From Chionoecetes opilio (lineage: Eukaryota; Arthropoda; Malacostraca; Decapoda; Majidae): 64,000 nt of DNA. A model generated the notes under the pieces. The model made no database searches and had not been told where the DNA came from. It saw only the letters and a list, made by a program, of their open reading frames with translations. Location of the stretch: assembly GCA_016584305.1 (NCBI GenBank), contig JACEEZ010002650.1, positions 601,473-665,472 on the forward strand, written 5' to 3'. The position numbers and the translations under genes were made by a program. Of the stretch, positions 57,001-59,506 are shown piece by piece (position 1 is the first letter of the stretch; every line of letters starts with the position of its first letter).

Positions 57001-59506
57001 ACCCCCACTGCCCCTGGTGCAGGAATGTCTCTGAGACTATTGAACACTCTCTGCCGCAGTGTCCGCGCTTCCACTCCCACCGTGTAATGCTACATTCTCA
57101 ACTCCTCGCCCTGAACGTCGCCACCTGTGACCTGCCCACCCTGCTGGTGGGGGCTGGCGTCCACCCCTCCCGGCAACACGCTGTCATCCGCCTCACCTGT
57201 GCCTTCTGAGGAAGACAGGTCAACTACAGCGCCTGTGATAGCATTACAGGACATCACCAGGGCTCATAGTGTTCCCCGAGGGATCCTTGCAGCCCTAAAA
57301 ACAACAAAGTGACGTAAAAGTCCGCGGCGGGGTAGTTGATATAGGCGGTTGTCGGACAGTAAATACTAGAGTAGGGTAAACGTCCGGGGGTGGGTAATGG
57401 CCTCGGACTGTTGCGATTCCCGGACGTTTGCGGTTCCCGGACCAGTGCTCCCCCCCTATTAGTCCGGGAAAACGAGGGTTGTGTGTATTACAAAAAGTTC
57501 CAAAAGTTTCTCATCTTGTGTTTAGAAATAAAGAGTCTAGGTTCTCCCCACCACCCACCACTCACTTATCTGGCAGAATCAGAACTAAGCTAAAAAACTA
57601 CTAGAAACAGTTACAGTTCCTCATCTTATGCTTAGAGAAATGAGGAGTGAGAAAATAGGAATCACACACACTATTATGCTTAAAAATAATCCTCTAGGTT
57701 CATCCAACAAGCCCAGCACCCAGCACTCACTAGTCTTGGCCTTCCTGGCAGACAGGCGCGGGAACACAGGCACAGAGGCGTCACTGGCGGCCGAGGGGCT
57801 GAGGGGCCGCTGCACCATCTGCCGCACCTGTGGGGGGTGAAGGAGGCGCTACACATCACTCATTACCATCCCTACTCTGTCCAACTTACTAATGCAAGAG
57901 TTAACCAGTATCTTCACTCTTTCATCCCTTTCACTTGCAAACTCTGGAACTTTCTACTCATTCTCATACCTACTCTGTCCATCTGCCTAATGCAAGAGTT
58001 AATCGGATTCTTCAGTCTTTCATCCCTTTCTACTGATTCTCATCCCTGTTCTGTCCATCTTCCTAATGCAAGAGTTAATCAGTATCTTTACTCTTTCATC
58101 TCCTTCACCGGTAAACTCTGGAACTCTCTTCCTGTTTATATTTTTCCCCCTTCCTACCTTCCTTCCTTCCACCTCTCTCTTCACACACTCCTCTACTCCA
58201 GCCTCCTTCACAGATGGTCTCCCTTCTATACCCAGTCCCCTACTGCAACTCATTCCCATTACTTACCATCACGACAAACAAAACATGATGAGTGTACAGC
58301 CCGGGTCCCACTGTGAGGTTACGGGTCCATGTCAAACCACGTTACAAAAAATTGCCTGACACTGGTTGACGTGGGAATTTTTTTTGCATCAACTCCCGTC
58401 AGCCTGATCCCCACATGAGCGACGTTAATGCCTCGTCAGCCCCGTCACTTGTCCAGGGTAACTGACGTGGGCTGACGCAAATTGTTTAAAATTTTCAAAA
58501 ATCATGCCACGTCAGGAACGAGGCCTCGTCAGCCCCCGTTACCATAAAAGTCAGGACCACGTCAAGCCGTGTTCCTACCTCGTCAACCCGCCTCAGCATA
58601 ACGTGGGTTCACCTGGCCCCGTAACCTCACACCGGGCTTATATAAGAGAGCCATCCAGGAAGCTGTTACAAAATGTTACTGTACATATATATTTAGTTCC
58701 TGGGGGTTTATACCTAACTGGATATATAGCAAGTCCAGCATTACTCTCATACTGAATACTGTACACACCATATACAGCTAAGTATTAATTATCCGACCTT
58801 GGGGGGACCGAAGGTAGGTCGGATAATTGGAATAGTCGGATGTTCGGATATCACAGTAACCATAAACGTAAGGACAAAATGGTATAGAACATAAAAGATG
58901 CAGCTCTTGAAGGCCGATCCAGTGGTATACGCGAAAGTAAAATTCGTGCATAAATAAAGCCACAAATCAATGTTGTCTAAAAACTAAAAAAAACAAAGTA
59001 AAATAAATGGCCAAAACAAGACACAATGTGGTGGTGAAAAAAGTCGGTTGTTTGGACAAGTCGGATGTTTGGAGGTCGGATGTTGGGAATTTGGCTGTAT
59101 AAATGTTAGTACAGTAGTTATTCTGGAAAAGCATAGATTTAAAAAAGAAATAGGGAAAAACTGGTTCACAAATAGGGTGGTAAATGATTGGAATGGACTC
59201 AGTAGACAGGTGGTTAGTGCGGAGTCATTAGGGAGCTTTATAAGGAGGCTGGATAAATTCATGGATGGGGATGAAAGGTGGATGTAGGTAGTGTTAAGTA
59301 ACAGGAACTACCACGTGTAGGTCTCGCGGCCTCTTGTAGCTTCCTTATTTTCTTATGTTCTTATGTAAAAGCCTACCTTGAGGATGGACTGGGGGGAGTC
59401 CGCCATGGTGTCTTCAGGGCCTGGGCGGTTCTCAGACCTGCGTTTCCTCATGATCTTGGGCGTCTGCAGCAGCGAGAGCATGTCCGCCGAGATGCTCTGA
59501 GTCATG
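11896..59506 (-). CDS. ELYS/AHCTF1-like chromatin protein, C-terminal 12 exons (join)
   Basis: Exons in transcript order: 59377-59506, 57731-57827, 56006-56318, 42700-46891, 40866-40950, 37362-37547, 36651-36842, 29063-29272, 25845-26022, 18053-18331, 13455-13527, 11896-11983. Every junction has AG/GT and joins in phase except F' (25845-26022), where one extra G appears to shift the frame. The coding total is about 6,020 bp, with upstream exons off the right edge. The protein is low in hydrophobic residues, with acidic runs, a heptad-repeat block, many (S/T)PxR/K sites and RRSxR clusters, an SILK PP1-docking motif and an AT-hook; it ends RRRTKRKNQ. Known ELYS proteins have a structured N-terminus followed by a long disordered, chromatin-binding tail with an AT-hook, and MEL-28 docks PP1. 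That architecture fits, but no structured ELYS domain is in view, so the name is inference. Confidence 0.6.
12301..13008. mobile_element. TA-flanked MITE, CAGTAAACCCTCGC family, long copy
   Basis: Left end CAGTAAACCCTCGCTTTTAT, right end GTTAAAACAAGGGTTTTCTG, TA on both sides (12299-12300, 13009-13010). It shares internal blocks with 1897-2282 and is larger because it carries the inverted tRNA-like insert at 12661-12888. Confidence 0.75.
12661..12888. repeat. Head-to-head inverted tRNA-like repeat
   Basis: The two arms (about 110 bp each) are mirror images: GGTCAGATTTGAACCCCCGG on the left against GGGTTCAAATCAGACC on the right. Each contains GCGGCTAAGAC upstream of a B-box-like GGTTCAAATC, and they meet near 12770-12785. 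The arms look like tRNA-derived SINE heads joined in opposite orientation. Confidence 0.6.
13455..13527 (-). CDS. ELYS-like gene, exon 11 (exon H)
   Basis: Acceptor CATGTTACAG before 13527 and donor AA/GTGAGT at 13454-13453. It takes one base from exon 10 (GCG) and passes two bases on. It encodes ALENLTSEAVNFLFSPPLAA followed by GRIA and a split Lys. The FLFSPPL motif echoes FKFAEP near the end of exon 10, so both may be short docking motifs. Read through without splicing, it would stop at TGA immediately, an alternative ending. Confidence 0.7.
13622..13800 (+). mobile_element. Family R retroelement-like copy
   Basis: Includes GGTTGAGGCAATGGCTAGAG then GTTGGAAGTGTATCATCCAC and ACCTCATCAGACATTATGG, extending further 5' than most copies. 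It lies in the intron between exons 10 and 11. Confidence 0.65.
14575..14850. repeat. ~120-bp direct duplication in AT-rich intron
   Basis: CCATGTCACTACAGTA...GATGAAGGGAGTGG...GCCTCAATAAAA occurs at about 14578-14665 and again at 14713-14795. Copies of AATAAAACCCTAACCTAT follow. The intron from 13801 to 14574 is otherwise plain AT-rich sequence. Confidence 0.6.
14874..15007 (-). mobile_element. LINE 3' end (family B): C-terminal codons plus 3' tail
   Basis: On the - strand the final codons read GESIGSYKRRLDSVMDGDERWM-like text, then a stop and the family-B tail (GGAACTACCACGTGTAGG, CTCTTGTAGCTTCC). The same C-terminus and tail occur at 59126-59366 and 62772-63501. This copy lies beside the 52-bp array, whose unit derives from these codons. 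Confidence 0.75.
15091..18025. repeat. 52-bp tandem array, about 56 copies, derived from a LINE C-terminus
   Basis: The unit begins CATCCCCATCCATAACACTG, continues TCCAGCCTCCTTTTATAACT and ends CCCTATTGACTC. Common variants are GTCTAG/GTCCAG and TATAACT/TAAAACT; a degenerate unit lies near 16190. On the - strand the unit matches LINE family-B codons for ESIGSYKRRLDSVMDGDE. Because 52 is not a multiple of three, the array is not open. Confidence 0.95.
18053..18331 (-). CDS. ELYS-like gene, exon 10 (exon G)
   Basis: Acceptor TTTACCAG before 18331; donor GTAAGT at 18052. It enters with one base from the previous exon and leaves one base (phase 1-1, 279 bp). The text starts EDSSHPST with a seven-Thr run, is rich in Ala/Glu (EEGKVGEEEKEAQEV), and ends FKFAEPKMVSAKREKR. 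No folded domain is recognised. The exon is wedged between the 52-bp array (ending about 27 bp past its donor) and the 30-bp array, which supplies its acceptor tract. Confidence 0.75.
18336..18868. repeat. 30-bp tandem array, about 18 copies, abutting a splice acceptor
   Basis: The unit is AAAAATGGGAAAATTAAGGA followed by AATACGGAAT, with a few variants (AATTAATCAA, AAGGTAATAC). On the - strand this reads as repeated TATTTCCTTAATTTTCCC and runs to within a few bases of the exon G acceptor. Being a multiple of three without stops, it is open in a few frames; these are not genes. Confidence 0.95.
19771..22202 (+). pseudogene. Degenerate transposase of the long-TIR transposon
   Basis: Pieces in order: ATG at 19771 (MATQKSVGDQTMALLSSVRF); a frame from about 19915 with IADCVATQIEMIYRK; a Cys-rich block LFDIAACKCAMTYSCVC, frame-shifted into CDCPVVVECKCEKDK (about 20155-20265), probably metal-binding; stops near 20609 and 20762; then MYRRVRKDEHISVIREPGG, GCDGTTTNTGWKNG, HWLICLLHFNELPFRHLF and PLSHSRWLTCAL (20773-21456). 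A last piece (AFFCHPENLLLAVIVDE) is interrupted by the 14/16-bp array and resumes RRILKARNQQPKG to TGA at 22202. At least three frame disruptions make it non-functional. The text resembles uncharacterised transposase-like proteins I believe are common in arthropods, but I cannot name the family. Confidence 0.7.
21625..22010 (+). repeat. 14/16-bp minisatellite inside transposase codons
   Basis: Units are AGAGTTGGGTTACAGG (16 bp) and AGTTGGGTTACAGG (14 bp), intermixed, about 25 copies. The flanking frame implies that the original text was ...IRELGYRRILKAR..., with GAGTTGGGTTACAGGAGA as the source codons. Confidence 0.93.
23241..24178 (+). mobile_element. Family R copy with internal 24-bp expansion
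   Basis: The left part (AATGAATGCCGACAACAGAA GCG) and right part (CCTCATAAGACACTGTGGG, AAAATCTGACGTTAAACAG, then (GAT)n) match unexpanded copies such as 39867-40104. Between them the core ...TATCATCGACCCTCTAACCTCAT... has been multiplied into the 24-bp array. Confidence 0.75.
23264..24126. repeat. 24-bp tandem array, about 36 copies
   Basis: The unit is TATCGTCAACCGTCTAACCT plus CATG, with variants TGTCGTC, TCAGCCG and TATTGTC. Because 24 is a multiple of three and stops are absent, long open frames appear on both strands (about 300 codons + and 284 codons -). These are by-products of the repeat. Confidence 0.96.
24357..24490. mobile_element. TTAA MITE family T1, truncated copy b
   Basis: TTAA at 24353-24356, then CCCCTTCAGGCCCAGAGCGA and the family interior to about 24490, after which sequence diverges. 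The right end is lost. Confidence 0.65.
24662..24866. mobile_element. TTAA MITE family T1, copy c with damaged right end
   Basis: TTAA at 24658-24661 and CCCCTTGAGACCCAGAACG at the left. The right end reads GATCTGGGAGTGAAGGGAAG, so the last bases and flanking TTAA are altered. Confidence 0.7.
25021..25639. mobile_element. TTAA-flanked MITE, 619 bp, family T2
   Basis: TTAA on both sides (25017-25020, 25640-25643) with ends CCCCTTCACTGCGG and CCGCAGTGAAGGGG. A second copy in the opposite orientation starts at 63518 and runs off the right edge. There is no coding capacity. Confidence 0.82.
25845..26022 (-). CDS. ELYS-like gene, exon 9 (exon F', duplicate of exon 7)
   Basis: Acceptor CCTTGACACAG before 26022; donor TTG/GTGAGT at 25844-25843. 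It takes one base from exon 8, giving EEASHFMDALDTGKG, then a basic RRASRKK stretch, SPSTSVILLGGAEEAEAEVEE and an acidic/Gly end. Nucleotide identity to exon 7 (36651-36842) is high over the first ~150 bases, and both exons have a CA- or CCCA-type microsatellite about 26-29 bp upstream of the acceptor. Near its 3' end GTGGAGGGAGGAGG has one G more than an in-phase version would; read literally the exon ends in phase 2 and the junction with exon 10 gives a stop. Confidence 0.65.
26051..26147. repeat. (GT)n microsatellite beside exon F'
   Basis: GT dinucleotides with one interruption near 26085-26093; on the - strand it is a CA tract just upstream of the exon F' acceptor. Confidence 0.95.
26501..28144 (+). 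pseudogene. LINE reverse transcriptase pseudogene
   Basis: The text covers most of a reverse transcriptase: AVAKLRGGKAAGVCNISAEL, WKRGLVVPIWKG, then NNYRGITLLSVPGKVLAHLL, GFTPGKSTTDRIL, AAYVDLKKAFDSVHRESLW, VRQGCVLAPSLFN and the catalytic box FADDAVIF (27332 onward, so the Asp pair is intact). The C-terminal part has LLYGCETWTLNS and GHVARYP. Two lesions are visible: an in-frame TAA at 26803-26805 and a +1 shift near 27150-27170. The frame ends at TGA 28142-28144. Clade not assigned; the C-terminal style is shared by several arthropod LINE groups. Confidence 0.85.
26501..28151 (+). mobile_element. 5'-truncated LINE with reverse transcriptase, inserted in a MITE
   Basis: Flanked by an exact 10-bp target duplication ATAAACGTAA (26491-26500 and 28152-28161) and ending in a (TTGA)n tail, as expected for target-primed insertion. 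It carries the reverse-transcriptase relic described in the next entry. The endonuclease part is absent. Confidence 0.9.
28512..28555 (-). mobile_element. Family R fragment
   Basis: The - strand shows CCTCATAAGACATGG then AAAGCTGACGTTAAACAGAA, the 3' part of family R, immediately followed on the + strand by TTAGG repeats. Confidence 0.55.
28551..28575 (+). repeat. Short interstitial (TTAGG)n
   Basis: About four to five GGTTA/TTAGG units in a row (28553-28575), the arthropod telomeric motif, inside an intron. Confidence 0.7.
28641..28975 (+). mobile_element. CR1/L2-like LINE 3' end (family A)
   Basis: The C-terminal frame reads LEKRRERGDFIAVYRASMG, KKIDREDLFVWDD, TRGHEKKLK, KYSFPYRSLEAWNNLDAKV to a TAA at 28935-28937; this is the usual LINE ending (RRxRGDxIxxYK ... 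R...WN.L...V). The tail AACTAGGTAAATACACAC runs into a long AC microsatellite (28976-29050). 5'-truncated; it lies downstream of the exon 8 donor. Confidence 0.82.
28976..29050. repeat. (AC)n microsatellite following the LINE tail
   Basis: Uninterrupted AC units continuing the LINE terminus and ending about 12 bp from the exon 8 donor. Confidence 0.95.
29063..29272 (-). CDS. ELYS-like gene, exon 8 (exon E', AT-hook exon)
   Basis: Acceptor GTCACTACAG before 29272 and donor TCTG/GTGAGT at 29062. Phase 1-1, 210 bp. After SESGEGQEMGQKTQ it encodes KRPRGRPKGSGKKKQQ, a canonical AT-hook (GRP core with flanking basic residues) that would bind the minor groove of AT-rich DNA. A basic stretch and a terminal KRKLSIRLHSLSG follow. 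It corresponds to exon 6 (same phase, similar start SES-E and end KRKS...SLSG) but is much more diverged from it than exon 9 is from exon 7. An acceptor nine bases upstream (TGTCTCAG) is an alternative. Confidence 0.75.
29351..29548. mobile_element. Foldback/palindromic MITE
   Basis: The left arm ACACGTTAAGTTGCCGAAAA...GGCTGAGGTGTTGGGTG is inverted on the right (CACCCAACACCTCAGCC...TTTTCGCCAACTTTACGTG). Arms of about 90 bp surround a ~35-bp loop. No coding text. Confidence 0.75.
29549..30539. other. Intron sequence, T-rich, with diffuse duplications
   Basis: CTTTTCCCATGGCTGTTTCA and related text recurs three times (about 29865, 29935, 30195). A fragment resembling family R on the - strand lies near 30370-30440. 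No exon signal is convincing. Confidence 0.4.
30540..33030. repeat. 34-bp tandem array, about 73 copies
   Basis: The unit is AATGACAGGCAGAACCCATT plus ATATCCACTAGGCG. Positions 1 and 34 vary in combination (CATG/AATG, GCG/GCC/GCT), with groups of identical variants suggesting higher-order duplication. It lies in the intron between exons 7 and 8 and is unrelated in sequence to the other 34-bp array at 5030. Confidence 0.96.
33073..33235. repeat. Degenerate ~26-30-bp repeat, about six copies
   Basis: GGTATAATGTTAATGGT recurs with variable spacers (ACACAGCTGGG, CCTAAGTTGGG, AAAACAGCCGA). Confidence 0.75.
33240..33908. other. Intron sequence, nothing recognised
   Basis: AT-rich, with no coding or repeat structure that I can support. 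Confidence 0.4.
33981..34350 (-). mobile_element. tRNA-derived SINE nested in the Tigger-like element
   Basis: The - strand head (34350 to about 34287) has GGTGGTAGCAGAGTGGTTAG (A-box) and a B-box-like GAGTTCAATCC. A body of about 250 bp follows and the 3' end is a 26-base A run (T run 33981-34006 on +) next to an AT tract. The tRNA type is uncertain (serine/leucine-like start). Confidence 0.7.
34906..35210 (+). pseudogene. Tigger/pogo transposase N-terminus (CENP-B-type HTH), fragment
   Basis: From ATG at 35033 the frame reads MSAPSRKGVSSRKG, then LKSLSLQEKVKVLARMDVGA and SMRAICAEFDIKSSTFY, the helix-turn-helix start shared by pogo/Tigger transposases and CENP-B (the L-L-EK-K-V pattern followed by ...IA..F.I..ST). 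The rest of the transposase (DDE core) is missing. A second copy of the upstream sequence and first codons lies inverted at 34459-34725 on the - strand, where the frame breaks early. Confidence 0.72.
35366..35794. other. Intron sequence, nothing recognised
   Basis: No repeat or coding structure identified. Confidence 0.4.
35795..36505 (-). mobile_element. TA-flanked TIR element with captured LINE fragment, copy 1
   Basis: Ends CACACAACCCTCGTTTTCCC and its inverse, TA outside both (35793-35794, 36506-36507). Subterminal regions are rich in TCCGGGAA words. It contains a - strand LINE C-terminal fragment (36075-36366). Copy 2 lies at 56734-57485 in the opposite orientation with the same cargo. 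Confidence 0.82.
36075..36366 (-). pseudogene. LINE ORF2 C-terminal zinc-knuckle fragment inside a DNA element
   Basis: The frame of 97 codons reads FGHTTLTVHLHRLRQSPDPH then CPWCRNISETIEHFLLQCPR, the C-x2-C...H-x4-C region that closes the ORF2 of Jockey/R1/I-type LINEs. Neither a reverse transcriptase nor a LINE tail is attached. It is enclosed by the TIRs of the DNA element. Confidence 0.75.
36651..36842 (-). CDS. ELYS-like gene, exon 7 (exon F)
   Basis: Acceptor CCCTACACAG before 36842; donor AGTG/GTTAGT at 36650-36649. Phase 1-1, 192 bp. It encodes EEASHFMDTLDTGKGGG, the basic RRASRRK, SPSTSVILLGGAEEAEAEV, and an acidic end VLKAGLDVEDS. RRAS-type sites suit basophilic kinases. Exon 9 is a close duplicate. 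The outgoing phase also fits exon 10 directly, so skipping exons 8-9 would keep the frame. An alternative donor at GAGGACA/GTGGTT is weaker. Confidence 0.75.
36868..36952. repeat. (GGGTGT)n/(GGGT)n microsatellite beside exon F
   Basis: G/T tract beginning about 26 bp upstream of the exon F acceptor on the - strand, in the position matching the CA tract of exon F'. Confidence 0.93.
37019..37160 (+). mobile_element. Family R copy
   Basis: GGCAGCATTGGGCATTGAAG, then GATGGAAGCGTATCATCGAC and CCTCTAACCTCATAAGAGAC, ending in an AAGAAGAAG-like tail. Confidence 0.65.
37178..37262 (+). mobile_element. LINE tail fragment (family A-like)
   Basis: TATAGGGGCTGGCAGTTAGT...TTAGCCAGTCC resembles the LINE tail at 56590-56655, and AAACTAGGTAAATACAACTA matches the family-A terminus. 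Confidence 0.55.
37362..37547 (-). CDS. ELYS-like gene, exon 6 (exon E)
   Basis: Acceptor CGTCACACCCAG before 37547; donor TCAG/GTGAGA at 37361-37360. Phase 1-1, 186 bp. It encodes SESSEEDGRVG, then Arg-rich RRQRVRQRQSKGEGEE, RKSRRLTQTLQ and KAKRKSMHALKIPSLSG. The RKSRR and KAKRK clusters suggest nuclear localisation or DNA contact, but there is no AT-hook as in its counterpart exon 8. It cannot follow exon 4 in frame; the small exon 5 restores the phase. Confidence 0.72.
37687..37815. repeat. 31-bp tandem repeat, about four copies
   Basis: The unit is CCTAAAAAAACCCTCCGCAC plus ACAAGCCGAAT. Confidence 0.9.
37918..39283 (+). mobile_element. TIR DNA transposon, internally deleted, TAATAA target duplication
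   Basis: Ends CACTGGGTAACA and its inverse TGTTACCCAGTG (37918; 39283) with imperfect inverted similarity of about 110-150 bp, including GACTAATTT and CTCTGAGTCCGAA blocks. The 6-bp TAATAA stands directly outside both ends (37912-37917, 39284-39289). It contains the 3' part of a transposase-like gene, so the 5' half has been deleted. Confidence 0.8.
38136..38944 (+). pseudogene. Transposase-like protein, 3' part (HQD...RYQGRWD family)
   Basis: An uninterrupted frame ends at TGA 38942-38944. Motifs in order: WIICVDLKMVNFLLGQQSGF, a possible metal knuckle PCFLCMWDSRDRAQHY, PPLHLKLGLMKQFTRALDKD, NFLGNTKAANHARLV, HFLFSHMEKFPENLGAMSDE, GERFHQDMRQMEERYQGRWD and ADYCWSLKRDNPA. The codons are intact, so decay is recent, but the N-terminal part is gone. 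Similar proteins recur in arthropod and cnidarian genomes as far as I recall; I cannot assign the superfamily. The conserved Asp (VDLKMV) and the HQD/E residues are candidate catalytic positions. Confidence 0.75.
39284..39866. other. Intron sequence, short AC tract, nothing else recognised
   Basis: Contains (AC)n near 39322-39352 and otherwise no supported feature. Confidence 0.4.
39867..40104 (+). mobile_element. Family R copy with (GAT)n/(GCT)n tail
   Basis: AATGACGAACGCCGACAATA, GGAAGCGTATCATCGACCCT, GGGAAAATCTGATATTAAAC, then alternating GAT and GCT trinucleotide blocks from 39968 to 40104. The trinucleotide tail is open in several frames and is not a gene. Confidence 0.75.
40271..40745. 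mobile_element. MITE with TACCGTAGATAACAG termini
   Basis: Left TACCGTAGATAACAGTAAAG, right CACTGTTATCTACGGTA. It is the same family as 11374-11580. A ~20-bp direct repeat (TTGGCACTAAAAGTATACTA) stands on both sides, at 40251-40270 and just after 40755. Confidence 0.75.
40866..40950 (-). CDS. ELYS-like gene, exon 5 (small exon)
   Basis: Acceptor CCCCCTGTTTCAG before 40950 and donor AAAG/GTGAAA at 40865-40864. The 85 bases enter in phase 0 and leave one base, exactly what exons 4 and 6 require. It encodes MSPLTIQLTRLSPCQASPAR then STPVTSIK, with SP/TP sites like the neighbouring exons. I found it by searching for an exon to reconcile the phases. Support is the splice sites, phase and composition; no homologous sequence was compared. 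Confidence 0.6.
41079..41604. mobile_element. TTAA MITE family T1, copy d, containing another MITE
   Basis: Left CCCCTTGAGACCCAGAACGT after a degenerate GTAA; right CTGGGTCTCAAGGGG followed by TTAA (41605-41608). The interior is split at 41144-41466 by a family C MITE. Confidence 0.8.
41144..41466 (-). mobile_element. Family C MITE (323 bp), nested
   Basis: Ends CAGCCAAATTCCCAACATCC and CTTAGCTG; TA duplicated on both sides (41142-41143, 41467-41468), so that removing one TA and the insert restores the host sequence ...GTGAATATAAGC.... Same length and sequence type as 58775-59097. Confidence 0.87.
41854..42057 (-). mobile_element. TTAA MITE family T1, copy e (inverted)
   Basis: TTAA at 41850-41853 and 42058-42061; ends CCCCTTCACGCCCAGATC and GTTCTGGGTCTCAAGGGG. 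Confidence 0.8.
42220..42425. mobile_element. TTAA MITE family T1, copy f
   Basis: TTAA at 42216-42219 and 42426-42429; ends CCCCTTGAGGCCCAGAGCG and GATCTGGGCGTGAAGGGG. Confidence 0.8.
42700..46891 (-). CDS. ELYS-like gene, exon 4 (giant 4.2-kb exon D)
   Basis: Acceptor CTCCCCCCTGCAG before 46891; donor TCG/GTGAGT at 42699-42698. One base completes the codon from exon 3, then 1,397 codons run without a stop. Layout: DSEGYTSPQDEASLDLPSRE, long Glu runs (about 46790-46640), an acidic Glu/Thr/Ser-rich region to about 44300, the heptad block (44213-43797), then a basic Ser/Pro region with TPSRRRSARHTPP, TPLRRSNRR, TPSRRTRKMSG, TPTRRSARK, TPRRSSRKK, TPQKRASR and SVARRTRRQS. The (S/T)P-R/K sites suit cyclin-dependent kinases; acidic then basic disordered segments are typical of chromatin-bound scaffold proteins. 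No folded domain is seen. Open frames on the opposite strand here are shadows. Confidence 0.85.
43797..44213 (-). repeat. In-frame 21-bp coding repeat (ESAKDPT heptads)
   Basis: About twenty heptads of the form (T/I/M)ESAKDP, with ESAQGP variants in the middle, encoded by a 21-bp unit such as GGGTCCTTAGCACTCTCTATA on +. Silent and replacement variants are mixed. The frame is preserved throughout, unlike in most arrays of the window. Confidence 0.92.
47116..50510. repeat. 23-bp tandem array, about 147 copies
   Basis: The unit is AATTTATAATGGCATCCAAG plus GGA; the main variants are CACCAAAG, CATCAAAG and CACCCAAG. The order of variants shows local runs. It lies in the 9.1-kb intron between exons 3 and 4, starting about 220 bp upstream of exon 4. 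Confidence 0.97.
50800..53339. repeat. 29-bp tandem array, about 87 copies
   Basis: The unit is CAGAGAACTCCCATGACCCA plus CACCCTACA, very homogeneous; occasional variants are CTCCGATG and ACACACAG. It shares the intron with the 23-bp array, about 290 bp away. Confidence 0.97.
53401..53463. repeat. (AAAT)n microsatellite
   Basis: About 15 tetranucleotide units with one G substitution. Confidence 0.93.
53762..54293. mobile_element. Possible TIR element with TTAGG and poly-A interior
   Basis: CTCTTTACCGAAACCGA at the left is inverted at the right (TCGGTTTCGGTAAAAAG). Inside lie TTAGG/GGTTA runs (53933-53970, and TTAGGG-like near 54240-54270) and a 92-base A run (54004-54095). The inverted ends are short, so the element call is tentative. 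Confidence 0.45.
54004..54095 (+). repeat. 92-base poly-A run
   Basis: Uninterrupted A. Could be a retroelement tail or partly an assembly or sequencing artefact. Confidence 0.9.
54294..54827. other. AT-rich intron sequence, nothing recognised
   Basis: Short T and TTA runs only. Confidence 0.4.
54832..55036. mobile_element. TTAA MITE family T1, copy g
   Basis: TTAA at 54828-54831 and 55037-55040; ends CCCCTTGAGACCCAGAACG and GGTCTGGGCGTGAGGGGG. Confidence 0.8.
55041..56005. other. Intron sequence with short repeats
   Basis: Includes an 11-bp repeat (AAAGCAAGCCT, about seven copies, 55397-55473), duplicated CACTATTATTATCAATCACT blocks (about 55155-55300) and (CATA)n near 55570-55588. No coding sequence found. 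Confidence 0.5.
56006..56318 (-). CDS. ELYS-like gene, exon 3 (exon C)
   Basis: Acceptor CGCGGTACAG before 56318; donor GAAAG/GTATGT at 56005-56004. It receives one base and passes two. It begins with an Ala run, then VVEESALTLSRSDDPS, LTPKQLRFHLPKVAAREKLR, ARRASRYSASTDE, a Glu-rich block with four EEEEEM/GV-type repeats (about 56150-56050), and RRPMLSFDSE. The LRFHLPKVAAREKLRARR segment may be a short basic helix. A LINE 3' end has landed within about 20-30 bp of the acceptor. Confidence 0.8.
56340..56682 (+). mobile_element. LINE 3' end with poly-A
   Basis: The C-terminal frame includes NYVPQSGKLWNSLPVSIFPS then SYDLNLFKRRVNK, the usual LINE ending (R...LWN.LP..V...S...FK), followed by a ~130-bp tail (AGGGACTGCCAACTAGCGGG, GGCCAGTCC) and a run of A at 56660-56682. 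Inserted in the intron next to exon 3. Confidence 0.78.
56734..57485 (+). mobile_element. TA-flanked TIR element with captured LINE fragment, copy 2
   Basis: Ends CACACAACCCTCGTTTCCCG and GGGAAAACGAGGGTTGTGTG; TA at the right (57486-57487), left flank altered. Inverted relative to copy 1 at 35795-36505 and carrying the same LINE piece. Slightly longer, mainly near the left end. Confidence 0.82.
56916..57209 (+). pseudogene. LINE ORF2 C-terminal zinc-knuckle fragment, copy 2
   Basis: 97 codons: FGHTTLTVHLHRLRQSPDPH, CPWCRNVSETIEHSLPQCPR and GVHPSRQHAVIRLTCAF, nearly identical to 36075-36366. The open frame is kept in both copies, although the context (inside a DNA element) makes expression doubtful. 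Confidence 0.75.
57731..57827 (-). CDS. ELYS-like gene, exon 2 (exon B)
   Basis: Acceptor CCCCCCACAG before 57827; donor ACTA/GTGAGT at 57730-57729. Enters in phase 0 and leaves one base. It encodes VRQMVQRPLSPSAASDASVP then VFPRLSARKAKT, directly continuing the SILK motif at the end of exon 1. Contains an SP site. Confidence 0.78.
57842..58160 (+). mobile_element. LINE 3'-end fragment with internal triplication
   Basis: The block CTGTCCA...CTAATGCAAGAGTTAA...TCTTTCATC...AACTCTGGAACT occurs three times with variations (about 57880, 57975 and 58055). The last copy continues GGTAAACTCTGGAACTCTCT and TTCCTGTTTATATTTTTCC, similar to the LINE end at 56340-56682. It begins within about 15 bp of the exon 2 acceptor. 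Confidence 0.65.
58298..58638. mobile_element. Non-autonomous TIR element with AGCCCGG termini
   Basis: Left AGCCCGGGTCCCACTGTGAG, right GTAACCTCACACCGGGCT in inverted relation. The interior has repeated GACGTGG/CCACGTCA words. Its termini resemble those of 7761-8546. Confidence 0.65.
58775..59097 (+). mobile_element. Family C MITE, intact 323-bp copy
   Basis: Ends CAGCTAAGTATTAATTATCC and GATGTTGGGAATTTGGCTG with TA on both sides (58773-58774, 59098-59099). This is the reference for the nested and interrupted copies at 41144 and 26404. Confidence 0.85.
59126..59366 (+). mobile_element. LINE 3' end (family B)
   Basis: The frame EIGKNWFTNRVVNDWNGLSR then QVVSAESLGSFIRRLDKF and MDGDERWM ends at TAG 59285-59287. 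The tail ACCACGTGTAGG...GCGGCCTCTTGTAGCTTCC ends in TTATGT. Only about 10 bp separate its end from the exon 1 donor. Confidence 0.85.
59377..59506 (-). CDS. ELYS-like gene, exon 1 of those visible (exon A), SILK motif
   Basis: Acceptor TTGTCGTTGCAG before 59506; donor AAG/GTAGGC at 59376-59375. The first base completes a codon split with an exon off the right edge, so this is not the first exon of the gene. It encodes MTQSISADMLSLLQTPKIMR, KRRSENRPGPEDTM and ADSPQSILK. SILK matches the known ([G/S]IL[K/R]) docking motif for protein phosphatase 1, and TPK and SP sites flank it. The initial Met could serve as a start in an isoform, but the acceptor argues otherwise. Confidence 0.77.

Noticed and set aside
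58504..58755. Open frame overlapping the AGCCCGG TIR element
   Set aside because: Non-coding composition; explained by the TIR element and adjacent sequence.
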